Source: an uncultured Clostridia bacterium
GTDB lineage: Bacteria; Bacillota; Clostridia; Oscillospirales; Acutalibacteraceae
Direction of reading: 5' to 3'
DNA length: 64,000 bases
NCBI GenBank assembly: GCA_937884995.1
Contig: CAKZZL010000037.1
Location: forward strand, 110,679-174,678
Both the position numbers and the translations under genes were made by a program. How positions within the stretch are numbered: the first letter of the stretch is position 1; each line of letters begins with the position of its first letter. The notes beneath the pieces were generated by a model, which ran no database searches, was not told the origin of the DNA, and saw only the letters and a list, made by a program, of their open reading frames with translations. This document shows, one piece after another, positions 9,616-17,909 of this stretch.

Positions 9616-9640
9616 TAGGAAAAGTTTTTGGAGGACTAAA

Positions 9641-10795
9641 ATGGAAAAAATAACTGACAGCCTCTTTTATGCAGGGGTTAATGATTATGATATAGATTTG
9701 TTTGAGGGACAATATCTCGTTCCAAACGGAATGGCATACAACTCATATGTCATAAAAGATGAAAAAACAGTTGTATTTGATACTGTAGAAAAAAGATTCG
9801 TAGATGAATGGCTTTCAAATCTATCGGATATTCTGGGAGAAAAGGCACCTGACTATCTCATAATTCAGCATATGGAACCTGACCACTCGGCAAACATAGT
9901 TGCTTTTGCCGAAAAATATCCTGATGCCAAACTTGTCGGAAATGCAAAGACTTTTAACTTCATGACTCAGTTTTTTGGCAAGTCTTATCCTGAAAGACAA
10001 ATAGTGGTTAAGGACGGCGACGAGCTTGATATAGGAAGCAGATCTTTGAAATTCATTTTTGCTCCCATGGTTCACTGGCCGGAGGTTATGTTCACATACG
10101 ATCCTAAGGAAAAGACTCTTTTTTCTGCGGATGCTTTCGGTAAATTCGGCGCATATGATGCGGATGAAGACTGGCTTGATGAAGCGAGACGCTACTATAT
10201 AGGTATAGTAGGCAAATACGGAGCGCAGGTGCAGTCACTGTTGAAAAAAGCAGCAAGTCTTGACATAGAAAGAATATGCTCGCTTCATGGTTCGGTAATT
10301 GATGAAATGAAGGATGAAGTTATATCAAAATATATGATATGGTCTTCATATGAAGCCGAAAAAAATGGTGTATTGATAGCATATGCATCAATTTACGGAA
10401 ATACAAAATATGCAGTTGAGATTCTTGAAGAAAAACTAAGGAGCAAAGGACTTGATGTCAAGACGGCAGATCTTTCAAGAACTGATATGTCAAAAGCGGT
10501 AGCAGAGGCTTTTTCATATTCTAAAATTGTTATTGCAAGTCCGACATACAATAATGAACTTTTCCCGCCTGTAAGGGATTTCATTTCCGAACTTAAAGAA
10601 AGAAATTTCCAGAAGAAAACAATTGGAATTATTGAAAACGGCACATGGGGACCTCAGGCTGCAAAGAAAATAAAGGATGCTTTTGAAAACAGCAAAGAGA
10701 TAGTCTTTGCCAAAAACATTGTCAGCATAAAATCTTCTGTCAGCGAGGAAAACTCAGAACAAATCAGAATGTTGGCTGAGGAAATGAGTATCTAA
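9641..10795 (+). CDS. FprA-family A-type flavoprotein (flavodiiron O2/NO reductase)
   Basis: 384 residues. The N-terminal metallo-beta-lactamase-like diiron domain has QHMEPDHSAN (His77, Glu79, Asp81, His82), MVHWPE (His145), SADAFGKFG (Asp164) and SLHGS (His216). From about residue 244 there is a flavodoxin domain with IAYASIYGNTKYAVE. The family reduces oxygen to water, or nitric oxide, in anaerobes, with electrons from rubredoxin or a similar carrier. No rubredoxin domain is fused and no rubredoxin gene is beside it. The frame extends upstream, but ATG 9641 has GGAGG and the expected N-terminus. It is followed by a weak hairpin terminator. Confidence 0.95.
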   Translation: MEKITDSLFYAGVNDYDIDLFEGQYLVPNGMAYNSYVIKDEKTVVFDTVEKRFVDEWLSNLSDILGEKAPDYLIIQHMEPDHSANIVAFAEKYPDAKLVGNAKTFNFMTQFFGKSYPERQIVVKDGDELDIGSRSLKFIFAPMVHWPEVMFTYDPKEKTLFSADAFGKFGAYDADEDWLDEARRYYIGIVGKYGAQVQSLLKKAASLDIERICSLHGSVIDEMKDEVISKYMIWSSYEAEKNGVLIAYASIYGNTKYAVEILEEKLRSKGLDVKTADLSRTDMSKAVAEAFSYSKIVIASPTYNNELFPPVRDFISELKERNFQKKTIGIIENGTWGPQAAKKIKDAFENSKEIVFAKNIVSIKSSVSEENSEQIRMLAEEMSI

Positions 10796-10803
10796 ACGGA
10801 ACA

Positions 10804-10835
10804 ACTGCCCGCTGTAGCCGGGCAGTAACTTTGTC
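10804..10835 (+). terminator. Hairpin terminator after the flavodiiron gene
   Basis: ACTGCCCG (10804-10811) pairs perfectly with CGGGCAGT (10819-10826). The T-tract is weak. Confidence 0.55.
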
Positions 10836-10846
10836 TAAAAAGAATA

Positions 10847-10912
10847 TTGTTTTGTCAATATGCGTGTGATAAAATACATATGTTGTGTGAGTACACCGTT
10901 ATAAGCGGTGTA
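10847..10912 (+). promoter_or_regulatory. Promoter and leader hairpin of the antiporter gene
   Basis: TTGTTT (10847-10852) and TAAAAT (10870-10875) are 17 bases apart. In the leader, TACACCG (10892-10898) pairs with CGGTGTA (10906-10912); it has no U-run and no recognised riboswitch form. Confidence 0.45.
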
Positions 10913-10946
10913 TTAATAATGCCCTGTCAACAAAAAAGGAGAGTTT

Positions 10947-12137
10947 ATGGAAGCGTATGCCATCTTCAGGAGCCTTTGTATAATTGTCATTACGGCAAAA
11001 CTTTTAGGGCTGATTGCCAGAAAACTGAAAGCTCCGCAGGTTGTCGGAGAAATTGCTGCCGGTGTATTACTCGGACCGAGTTTACTTGGCATTGTGGAAC
11101 AATCTGATTTTCTCGCGCAAATGGCTGAAATCGGTGTTGTGCTGCTTATGTTTTCTGCAGGATTGCAGACAAATATGCGTGACCTTATAAAGACAGGACC
11201 GAAGGCGCTTCTTATCGCTTGTGCCGGTGTCTTTGTTCCGCTTCTTGGAGGCAGCCTTCTATATTCTGCTTTTTATGGTTTTTCTCCAATCGGAAGTCCG
11301 GACTTTTTCAAGGCAATCTTTATAGGTGTTATCATGACAGCGACAAGTGTCAGCATAACCGTTCAAACTTTGAAAGAACTTGGTAAGATCGGCACTGAGG
11401 TGGGAACAACAATCCTCAGCGCTGCCATAATTGATGACGTCATAGGAATAATAGTTTTGACATTTGTAATCGGAATAAACGGAGGACAGGTAAAGCCTCT
11501 TATGGTTGTCTTAAAGACGGTTCTCTTTTTCGTATTTGCATTTATACTCGGTCATATCATATACAGAATATTCAAAATATCCGACAAGAAGTGGCCTCAC
11601 ACAAGACGTATACCTATAATGGGTCTTGCTTTGTGCCTCGGGCTTGCATATATTGCCGAAAAATATTTCGGAATTGCAGATATCACAGGCGCATATGTTG
11701 CGGGAATAATCCTTTGCAATATACGGGATTCGGAATATATTGCAGAAAAAATGGATATAAGCTCATACATGCTTTTCGGACCGATATTTTTTGCAAGTAT
11801 AGGGCTTAGAACAAATTTCGACAAGGTATCGTCACAGCTCATTTTCTTTATTATAGGCTTTGTTATAACAGCAATGATTTGCAAGGTTATAGGTTGCTAT
11901 CTTATGTCGAGAGCATGCAAATTCAAGAGACTTGATTCCTTGAAAATAGGCGTCGGAATGATGACCAGGGGAGAAGTTGCCCTTATAGTTGCTCAAAAGG
12001 GACTTTCCAGCTCCATAATTTCATCAGCATATTTCACGCCTGTCATTTTGCTTATATTGACATCTTCGATTCTTACACCTATTATTTTAAAAATCCTTTA
12101 TTCCAAAGACAAAGAACAAGAAAAAGAAGTTGCATGA
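10947..12137 (+). CDS. CPA2-family cation:proton antiporter (Na+/H+ or K+/H+ exchanger)
   Basis: 396 residues with roughly 12 hydrophobic helices. Family signatures are IGVVLLMFSAGL, ATSVSITVQTLKEL and the paired acidic SAAIIDDVIGII that binds the cation and proton in CPA2 antiporters. It ends shortly after TRGEVALIVA and lacks the cytosolic TrkA-N/RCK domain of KefB/KefC, so it is the short NapA/GerN-like form. ATG 10947 follows AAAAGGAGAG. It sits in the cytoplasmic membrane, probably in pH or sodium homeostasis. It is a single-gene unit by its flanking promoter and the next gene's promoter. Confidence 0.92.
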   Translation: MEAYAIFRSLCIIVITAKLLGLIARKLKAPQVVGEIAAGVLLGPSLLGIVEQSDFLAQMAEIGVVLLMFSAGLQTNMRDLIKTGPKALLIACAGVFVPLLGGSLLYSAFYGFSPIGSPDFFKAIFIGVIMTATSVSITVQTLKELGKIGTEVGTTILSAAIIDDVIGIIVLTFVIGINGGQVKPLMVVLKTVLFFVFAFILGHIIYRIFKISDKKWPHTRRIPIMGLALCLGLAYIAEKYFGIADITGAYVAGIILCNIRDSEYIAEKMDISSYMLFGPIFFASIGLRTNFDKVSSQLIFFIIGFVITAMICKVIGCYLMSRACKFKRLDSLKIGVGMMTRGEVALIVAQKGLSSSIISSAYFTPVILLILTSSILTPIILKILYSKDKEQEKEVA

Positions 12138-12172
12138 TAGAATGGTCATAGTTAAAAAATATCTATAAACAG

Positions 12173-12200
12173 TTGATATTTACATAAAAGACTGTATAAT
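12173..12200 (+). promoter_or_regulatory. Promoter of the O-acetylhomoserine sulfhydrylase operon
   Basis: TTGATA (12173-12178) and TATAAT (12195-12200), 16-base spacer. The leader of about 30 bases is too short for a SAM riboswitch. Confidence 0.65.
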
Positions 12201-12235
12201 AAAGGTATATTAATATTTCTCCGGAGGACATCGTA

Positions 12236-13504
12236 ATGAGAGACGAAACAAAATGCCTGCATTCAGGATATACCCCTAAGAACACGGAACCAAGAGTTGT
12301 GCCGATTGTTCAGAGTACAACATATGTATATGATTCAACGGAAGAAGTTGCATCTGTATTTGATGAACCTACAAAGTCATTGATTTATTCCAGATTTGCA
12401 AATCCCACAGTTATGGCTGTTGAGGAAAAAATTGCAGATTTAGAGGGCGGTGTGGCTGCTATGTGCACATCATCAGGTCAGGCTGCTACTCTTCTTTCAA
12501 TACTTAATATTTGCGACGCAGGGGACAGCTTTATAAGCACAACAGAGATTTATGGCGGAACTGTAAATCTCTTCGCCTTTACACTCAAGAAACTCGGTAT
12601 TGAATGTATATTTATTGATAAGGATGCAACGGACGAAGAAATCGATAAAGCATTCAAGCCTAACACAAAACTTGTTTTCGGCGAGACAATAGCAAATCCC
12701 GCATTGGTTGTTTTTGATATTGAAAAATTTGCAAATATCGCGCACAAGCATAATGTGCCACTTATTATAGACAATACCTTTGCAACTCCTGTTTTATGTA
12801 AGCCTTTTGAATTCGGTGCTGATATAGTTATTCACTCAACAACGAAATATATGGATGGACATGCAGTCCAGGGCGGAGGAGTAATCGTTGACAGCGGAAG
12901 ATTTGACTGGAAAAGCGGTAACTTCCCGGGCCTTACCGAACCGGATGAGTCATATCATGGAATTGTCTATACCGAAACATATGGAAAAGCAGCATATATT
13001 GTTAAAGCAAGAATGCAGCTGATGAGAGATTTCGGCACATATCCTGCAGCACACTCTGCATTCCTTCTTAATCTTGGACTTGAAACACTTTCAGTCAGAA
13101 TGAAACAGTATTGTGAAAATGCTTTAACTGTTGCAAAATATCTTGAAAAGTCACCATTCATTGAGAAAATAAACTATCCGGGACTTGAAAGTGACCCATA
13201 TCATGAGCTTGCAAAGAAATACCTAAAAGGCTCAAGCGGTGTTATTTCAATGGTAATCAAAGGCGGACGAGAGGCTGCCATGAAATTCATGAACGCATTA
13301 GAGCTTGCTTCAAATGAGGTGCATGTCGCAGATATACGTACTTGCGTACTTCATCCTGCCAGTGAAACACACAGACAGCTTACGGATGAACAACTTGTTG
13401 CAGCAGGCATAGAAGCCGGCATGGTACGTCTTTCCGTAGGTTTGGAGAATGTGGAGGATATAATAGCTGATCTTGAAAAAGGATTTGCTGCTATAGAAAA
13501 CTAA
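12236..13504 (+). CDS. metY: O-acetylhomoserine aminocarboxypropyltransferase/sulfhydrylase (Cys/Met metabolism PLP enzyme)
   Basis: 422 residues, the usual length for MetY. The fold-type I PLP signature HSTTKYMDGHAVQGG carries the Schiff-base Lys. N-terminal LHSGY, YSRFANPTVMAVEEKIADLEG and C-terminal TCVLHPASETHRQLTDEQ with VRLSVGLE are all typical. It makes homocysteine from O-acetylhomoserine and sulfide in the cytoplasm. The nearest alternative, methionine gamma-lyase, shares much of this sequence and cannot be excluded. A ribosome site CCGGAGG precedes the ATG. It is followed after 15 bases by a membrane protein gene with its own ribosome site. Confidence 0.9.
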   Translation: MRDETKCLHSGYTPKNTEPRVVPIVQSTTYVYDSTEEVASVFDEPTKSLIYSRFANPTVMAVEEKIADLEGGVAAMCTSSGQAATLLSILNICDAGDSFISTTEIYGGTVNLFAFTLKKLGIECIFIDKDATDEEIDKAFKPNTKLVFGETIANPALVVFDIEKFANIAHKHNVPLIIDNTFATPVLCKPFEFGADIVIHSTTKYMDGHAVQGGGVIVDSGRFDWKSGNFPGLTEPDESYHGIVYTETYGKAAYIVKARMQLMRDFGTYPAAHSAFLLNLGLETLSVRMKQYCENALTVAKYLEKSPFIEKINYPGLESDPYHELAKKYLKGSSGVISMVIKGGREAAMKFMNALELASNEVHVADIRTCVLHPASETHRQLTDEQLVAAGIEAGMVRLSVGLENVEDIIADLEKGFAAIEN

Positions 13505-13519
13505 AACGGAGGGGATTAT

Positions 13520-14347
13520 ATGCAGAAATACGAGAAGAAAAAGAATATAGTAGTTGGACTTATTATATATTTATGGATGATGGTTATCTATATTATAAGC
13601 ATTTGCAGACTTATACCGACTTTAGTAAGAGGCTGGGCAAATTCCTTTGCTATAGCCACATTGGTTGCCGATATCATAATTCTTTTACTGGCAATTACCG
13701 CCTTAGTAATTATGCTTGTTAGGAAAAGACAAAGCGGATTTGGTTTGGCACTCCCCATGGCAGCTACGCTTATTGCGGAAGTTTGTTATTTGATAGCTCT
13801 TATGGTTGAGAAATCCAGGTCTTATTACAGCTATGGCCTGAGTCGTCTTCAGACAATGGACATTCTTACCTTCTTTATGATTATCCCAATTGTGCTAATA
13901 ATCATATATTTCTTTGTACCAAATCTTGTGACAAGAATCCTGGCTGCAGTAGGAACGGGATTAACCATAATCGTAGCGATTGTCGGCGACATTATCGGAA
14001 TAGTAAGAATGCTTTCATGGTCTGTAGGCAGTTATGTATTGTTTTCTGTCATTTCAATGCTGATGACTGTAGTGCTTTATTCCCTTGTAATGATTCAGAT
14101 TTTCTTATCATTCAAGGCCACTAATGCTCCTGCAAATCAAGCTCCTGTTTATGCACAAGCGCAAAATTTTGCATATACTCAACCGCAGACTTCTGCTTAT
14201 GCACAGCCACAGGCTTCTGCTCAAGCACCGACAATGGTTAAGAAAATTCCAAATGAGCAGGTACTTGAAAACTTCAGGAAACTGCTGGATCAAGGAATAA
14301 TAAGCCAGGAGCAATATGATGCAAAAGTAAAAGAACTTTCAGAGTAA
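13520..14347 (+). CDS. Membrane protein with C-terminal SHOCT-like domain
   Basis: 275 residues. About six hydrophobic helices span residues 10-200, followed by an Ala/Gln/Pro/Tyr-rich linker. The last 30 residues include LENFRKLLDQGIISQEQY and resemble the SHOCT domain, a short helical module found at the ends of many bacterial proteins. Function is unknown. GGAGGGG precedes the ATG, and the gene probably shares a transcript with metY, though no functional link is clear. The linker repeats of the YAQ/YTQPQ type are low complexity. Two hairpins follow. Confidence 0.75.
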   Translation: MQKYEKKKNIVVGLIIYLWMMVIYIISICRLIPTLVRGWANSFAIATLVADIIILLLAITALVIMLVRKRQSGFGLALPMAATLIAEVCYLIALMVEKSRSYYSYGLSRLQTMDILTFFMIIPIVLIIIYFFVPNLVTRILAAVGTGLTIIVAIVGDIIGIVRMLSWSVGSYVLFSVISMLMTVVLYSLVMIQIFLSFKATNAPANQAPVYAQAQNFAYTQPQTSAYAQPQASAQAPTMVKKIPNEQVLENFRKLLDQGIISQEQYDAKVKELSE

Positions 14348-14356
14348 AAAAACAAC

Positions 14357-14394
14357 GGGCAGTTGATGAGCCTCAATTGCCCACTATATATTTT
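14357..14394 (+). terminator. Terminator after the SHOCT membrane protein
   Basis: GGGCAGTTGA (14357-14366) faces TCAATTGCCC (14373-14382), followed by a T-rich stretch. Confidence 0.7.
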
Positions 14395-14400
14395 AAAAGA

Positions 14401-14450
14401 GCTGTTGCATACAGATATTTTATCTGCGGAATGCAACAGCTTCATCTTTT
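14401..14450. terminator. Second hairpin between convergent genes
   Basis: GCTGTTGCAT (14401-14410) pairs with ATGCAACAGC (14431-14440), with an inner CAGATA/TATCTG stem. A T-run follows on the plus strand and another T-rich tail is available to the minus strand. Confidence 0.7.
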
Positions 14451-14996
14451 TTATTTAAGTATTTCTTCAATGTATTCTCTTATTGTCTCTTCATCCATAG
14501 CACCGACCTGTTTTTCAATCAAGTTGCCGTCCTTATCAATGAAAAGGGTTACGGGTATGGCATTTATGGAATATGCTTTTGTACCACTGTAATCAAGGTC
14601 GTAATAAACCGGAAAACTGTATCCGTTGTCACTGATAAATGCTGCCACATTGTCCATTTGACTTGCATCTTCAGTGTTTACCATCATAAAATTGACGCTG
14701 TCTTTGTAGTAGTTATATAAGCTGTTAAAGTGAGGAAGTTCACCGACACAGGGAGGACACCAGCTTGCCCAGAAATTGACAACTGTAGCTTTGCCTTGCA
14801 TTTGAGCTAAACTGAATTCTTTTCTGTCATAGTTATATACCGTAAAATCCTGAGCCAAGCCGGAACTGCTTTTAACGGCAAAACTGCTTGCAGTCAAATT
14901 ATTTTCGTTTGTTATTTTGTCATAAGCATAGACTGAGCCGAAAATCACAACTGCGACTGCAATAAGGATAATCAATAAAGTGATATATTTTTTCAT
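14451..14996 (-). CDS. TlpA/ResA-like membrane-anchored thioredoxin
   Basis: 181 residues. A single N-terminal hydrophobic anchor (about 5-25) precedes a thioredoxin-fold domain with active site WASWCPPCVGEL (Cys80 and Cys83) and cis-Pro segment NAIPVTLFIDKDG. The anchor implies the active site faces outside the membrane. It lies 10 bases after ccdA on the same transcript. In such pairs CcdA carries electrons across the membrane to the thioredoxin, which reduces extracellular disulfides. GTG at 15005 is in frame, but ATG 14996 has GAGGTG at proper distance. No cytochrome c gene is nearby, so the target is unknown. Confidence 0.9.
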   Translation of the reverse strand: MKKYITLLIILIAVAVVIFGSVYAYDKITNENNLTASSFAVKSSSGLAQDFTVYNYDRKEFSLAQMQGKATVVNFWASWCPPCVGELPHFNSLYNYYKDSVNFMMVNTEDASQMDNVAAFISDNGYSFPVYYDLDYSGTKAYSINAIPVTLFIDKDGNLIEKQVGAMDEETIREYIEEILK

Positions 14997-15006
14997 AATA
15001 AACACC

Positions 15007-15660
15007 TCATGCTAAAATGGAGACAAGTCTGCTGAAAAGTCCTGTTGCCATAACCATTCCGACAATAATCAGGAATATTCCGCACACCCTGTTTATAACC
15101 AGATAATGTTTTTTTATCAGATTGAAAGTGGTATTGAGCCTGTCAATAAATATTGCTGACAAGATAAACGGGATTCCGAGGCCCAAAGAGTAGATGAGAA
15201 GCAGGAAAGTTCCTTTGAGAGCATTGGCTGAACTTGAAGCCATCATCAAAGCTGAACCCAAAAATGCACCTACACATGGAGTAAGACTCACAGAAAAAAC
15301 TGCTCCGAAAAGAACGGCTGAAAAGAAAGAAGTCACATTCTTTTTTTTTGTCATTCCTTTGAAAAAAGGCAATGGAATAATCTCAAGATATGAGAGCCCG
15401 AATATGATGACTATTATACCGCATATGATATTTAAGATTTTGTCGTGACTTGAAAATATCTGACCGATTGCAGCTGCGAAGGTCCCCAGAAGCGTGAAGG
15501 CAAGAGTAAAGCCGCTTACAAAGCCGATAGACCTTACCAAAGTGTTGCCTTTTCTTTCAGCATCACCTGAAAGATAGGTCAGGTATGCAGGGATTAAAGG
15601 CAGCATACACGGAGATATAAAGGAGATTACTCCTTCAAGAAAAGTGACAATATATTCCAG
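15007..15660 (-). CDS. ccdA: CcdA/DsbD-type transmembrane electron carrier
   Basis: About 217 residues with six hydrophobic helices. The redox cysteines lie in FISPCMLPLIP (helix 1) and SLTPCVGAF (helix 4). Start choice matters: an in-frame ATG at 15690 overlaps the promoter -10 (15681-15686), so it is unlikely to be transcribed. AAGGAG at 15669-15674 sits 8 bases before an in-frame CTG at 15660, which would give an N-terminus EYIVTFLEGV right where the family begins. A GTG at 15669 overlaps the ribosome site. CTG is therefore preferred, with GTG as the alternative. It forms a redox relay with the downstream thioredoxin. Confidence 0.85.
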   Translation of the reverse strand: MEYIVTFLEGVISFISPCMLPLIPAYLTYLSGDAERKGNTLVRSIGFVSGFTLAFTLLGTFAAAIGQIFSSHDKILNIICGIIVIIFGLSYLEIIPLPFFKGMTKKKNVTSFFSAVLFGAVFSVSLTPCVGAFLGSALMMASSSANALKGTFLLLIYSLGLGIPFILSAIFIDRLNTTFNLIKKHYLVINRVCGIFLIIVGMVMATGLFSRLVSILA

Positions 15661-15680
15661 AACAATCACTCCTTGAATAT

Positions 15681-15709
15681 AAAATAGCATATATGACTGC
15701 TAAATACAA
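15681..15709 (-). promoter_or_regulatory. Promoter of ccdA-thioredoxin
   Basis: Minus-strand TTGTAT (15704-15709) and TATTTT (15681-15686), 17-base spacer. The predicted transcript start falls at about 15674, just at the ribosome site. Confidence 0.55.
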
Positions 15710-15730
15710 GATTTATAAAGATGTGAAATG

Positions 15731-15759
15731 TTTACAAAATACCGGGATTATGATAAATT
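15731..15759 (+). promoter_or_regulatory. Promoter of the MoxR operon
   Basis: TTTACA (15731-15736) and TAAATT (15754-15759), 17-base spacer, divergent from the ccdA promoter. Confidence 0.5.
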
Positions 15760-15795
15760 TAAATATAGCTATTTTTGAATCGCAGGTGGATAAAG

Positions 15796-16725
15796 ATGAA
15801 CAAAAAAATAGAAGCAATTGTCAACAATATCGAAAAATTGATAGTCGGAAAACGCGACCCGATTATTATGGTAATATCTGCGATGCTTGCAGAAGGACAT
15901 ATCCTGGTTGAGGATGTGCCCGGTGTTGGTAAAACCCGACTGATTTCGGCACTCGCTAATTCAGTCGACGGCAGGTTTAACCGCATTCAGCTTACTCCGG
16001 ATGTTATGCCTTCGGATATAGTCGGCTTTTCCATGATAAATAACAATACAAGAGAACTTGAGTATAAGCCGGGTGTAGCAATGTGTAATTTCCTGCTTGC
16101 GGATGAGATTAACAGAGCATCCCCAAAAGCTCAGTCTTCCCTTTTGGAAATAATGGAAGAACATCAGATTTCACTCGATGCAGTTACAATGCCACTCCCG
16201 AAACCTTTTATGGTAATGGCAACTGAAAACCCGGTTGAAACTTATGGTACATATCACTTGCCGGAAGCACAAATGGACAGATTCCTTATGAGAATATCAA
16301 TGGGATATCCTACTTACGAGGAAGAAGTTGATATAGTAAGACGTTCTGAACAGGTATATTTCAATGAAAAATTGTCTCCTGTGGCAACAATTGATGAAAT
16401 AATGGAGCATATTGAAAATGTGAAAAAAGTCACTTGCACGGATTCAATAGTGGATTATGTAATAAGGCTGGTGGATGCTACCAGAAATTCCGACCTTATA
16501 AGCCTTGGCGCATCGCCAAGGGCCAGCATATCATTGCTGAAGGCTGCCAAGGCATATGCATATATTCAGGACAGAGATTATATTGTCCCGGATGATATTC
16601 AAAAGATGATGACAAGCGTTTTATCCCATCGTCTTATACTTTCTCCGAAAGGTAAATCTTCATTTGACAGTGCGGATGAGCTTATGAGAGAAGTTGCATT
16701 GACAGTGACAGCACCGACAAGATAG
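15796..16725 (+). CDS. MoxR-family AAA+ ATPase
   Basis: 309 residues. Walker A VPGVGKTRL at about 41-49, Walker B LLADEINRASPKAQSSLLE near 98, a sensor-1 MATENPVET, and a C-terminal lid with SPRASISLLKAAKAYA. MoxR ATPases act as chaperones that mature partner proteins, usually encoded beside a DUF58 protein, exactly as here. The ATG at 15796 has AGGTGG in front; a TTG further upstream is less likely. It heads a three-gene operon with DUF58 and a transglutaminase-like protein, spaced by 9 and 11 bases. The biological target of such trios is poorly known. Confidence 0.92.
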   Translation: MNKKIEAIVNNIEKLIVGKRDPIIMVISAMLAEGHILVEDVPGVGKTRLISALANSVDGRFNRIQLTPDVMPSDIVGFSMINNNTRELEYKPGVAMCNFLLADEINRASPKAQSSLLEIMEEHQISLDAVTMPLPKPFMVMATENPVETYGTYHLPEAQMDRFLMRISMGYPTYEEEVDIVRRSEQVYFNEKLSPVATIDEIMEHIENVKKVTCTDSIVDYVIRLVDATRNSDLISLGASPRASISLLKAAKAYAYIQDRDYIVPDDIQKMMTSVLSHRLILSPKGKSSFDSADELMREVALTVTAPTR

Positions 16726-16734
16726 GAAGCAATT

Positions 16735-17898
16735 ATGCGCAGAAGTTTTTCAGCCTTATTAAACTATTTGGGCTGCATAGCTATGGCTGTCTTTGTTACA
16801 TTGATAATAGACGGAACCATAGGTATGGTCCTTACATATGCTTTGGTTATCGCGCTGGTTTTATCGCTTATTATGACTTTATTGCTCATAAAAGCTGTTA
16901 AAGTAAAACCGGTAATGGCTTCACGTGCCATTTCAAAGGGCGATAAATTGGAATGTGAAATATGGCTGGAAAACAAAATGATTTTGCCGGCGTCTCTCAT
17001 TGAAGTCGAAATTGATGCTTCGGCTCACTTTTCAGTTGATGGAGAGAAAAAGCTTATAGGTTCCGTTTCTTCAAGATCGGTAAATACCCTGAATTATCAG
17101 CTTATCGCAAAACACTCAGGACTGGGACATGTGCGCATTCAGAGTGTAAATCTGACTGATTATCTGGGTATTTTTTCTTTTAAAATTAAAATTCCGGAAA
17201 CGGATTCAGATTTAACAGTCCCGATATATCCCGATATTCCGCTTGCCAGTGTACAGACTAATATGATAAAAAATTCATCGCAATTTTTAAGCAGCGACGA
17301 TGAAGAGGAATCGGATGAAACGTCTCTTACACCTACAGGCCTTGCTGGCTATGATCACAGAGAATACGTAGTGGGCGATCCGATAAAAAGAATAAATTGG
17401 AAAGCCTCATCAAAGAGAGATATTTTGCTTGTGCGTCTTGATGAGAGGATCAAAGGCTCGGGACGTACCTTTTTACTTGACCTTCCCTATACACTTGACA
17501 ATGATCTGGAACTGACAGTCAGAGATAATGTTATAGAGGGGACACTTGCCTTGTTAAATTCCCTTTTGGCTGAGGGCAGGGAAGCAACGGTTTATTATAA
17601 AAAACAAAATATGTGGATATCTGCAGTTATACATACTACTGCCGATGTATATATGTTGCAGGAAGAAATGTCAGATTTTGAAGCTGAGGACAGCTCAATG
17701 GATTTGCCACCAAAACTTTTGAGCGGCAAGTCATTGATTTGCCTTAGTTCTGCCATGGATTACAGCTATATGTCTGCCGAGAACGTCATTTCACATTTCC
17801 CGGACAGTATACTTATAACATCATATGCAGCAACACTTCCGATTATCAGTCAGAATCAATGGGTTATATCCGATGATTTTGACATTAACAAGGTATAG
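16735..17898 (+). CDS. DUF58 domain protein, membrane-anchored
   Basis: 387 residues. Two hydrophobic helices at about 10-55 are followed by a beta-rich region. The DUF58 core motif VVGDPIKRINWKASSKRD lies around residue 215, and beyond it a von Willebrand A-like half. It is the usual partner of MoxR ATPases. It lies directly between moxR and the transglutaminase gene in one operon. There are no enzymatic motifs. Together the trio is likely a membrane-associated complex, perhaps for envelope processing; that role is inference. Confidence 0.88.
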   Translation: MRRSFSALLNYLGCIAMAVFVTLIIDGTIGMVLTYALVIALVLSLIMTLLLIKAVKVKPVMASRAISKGDKLECEIWLENKMILPASLIEVEIDASAHFSVDGEKKLIGSVSSRSVNTLNYQLIAKHSGLGHVRIQSVNLTDYLGIFSFKIKIPETDSDLTVPIYPDIPLASVQTNMIKNSSQFLSSDDEEESDETSLTPTGLAGYDHREYVVGDPIKRINWKASSKRDILLVRLDERIKGSGRTFLLDLPYTLDNDLELTVRDNVIEGTLALLNSLLAEGREATVYYKKQNMWISAVIHTTADVYMLQEEMSDFEAEDSSMDLPPKLLSGKSLICLSSAMDYSYMSAENVISHFPDSILITSYAATLPIISQNQWVISDDFDINKV

Positions 17899-17909
17899 GG
17901 GGATTCTTT

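Noticed and set aside
12138..12235. Possible SAM riboswitch before metY
   Set aside because: Only about 30 bases lie between the promoter -10 and the start codon, too short for any known SAM-sensing fold.
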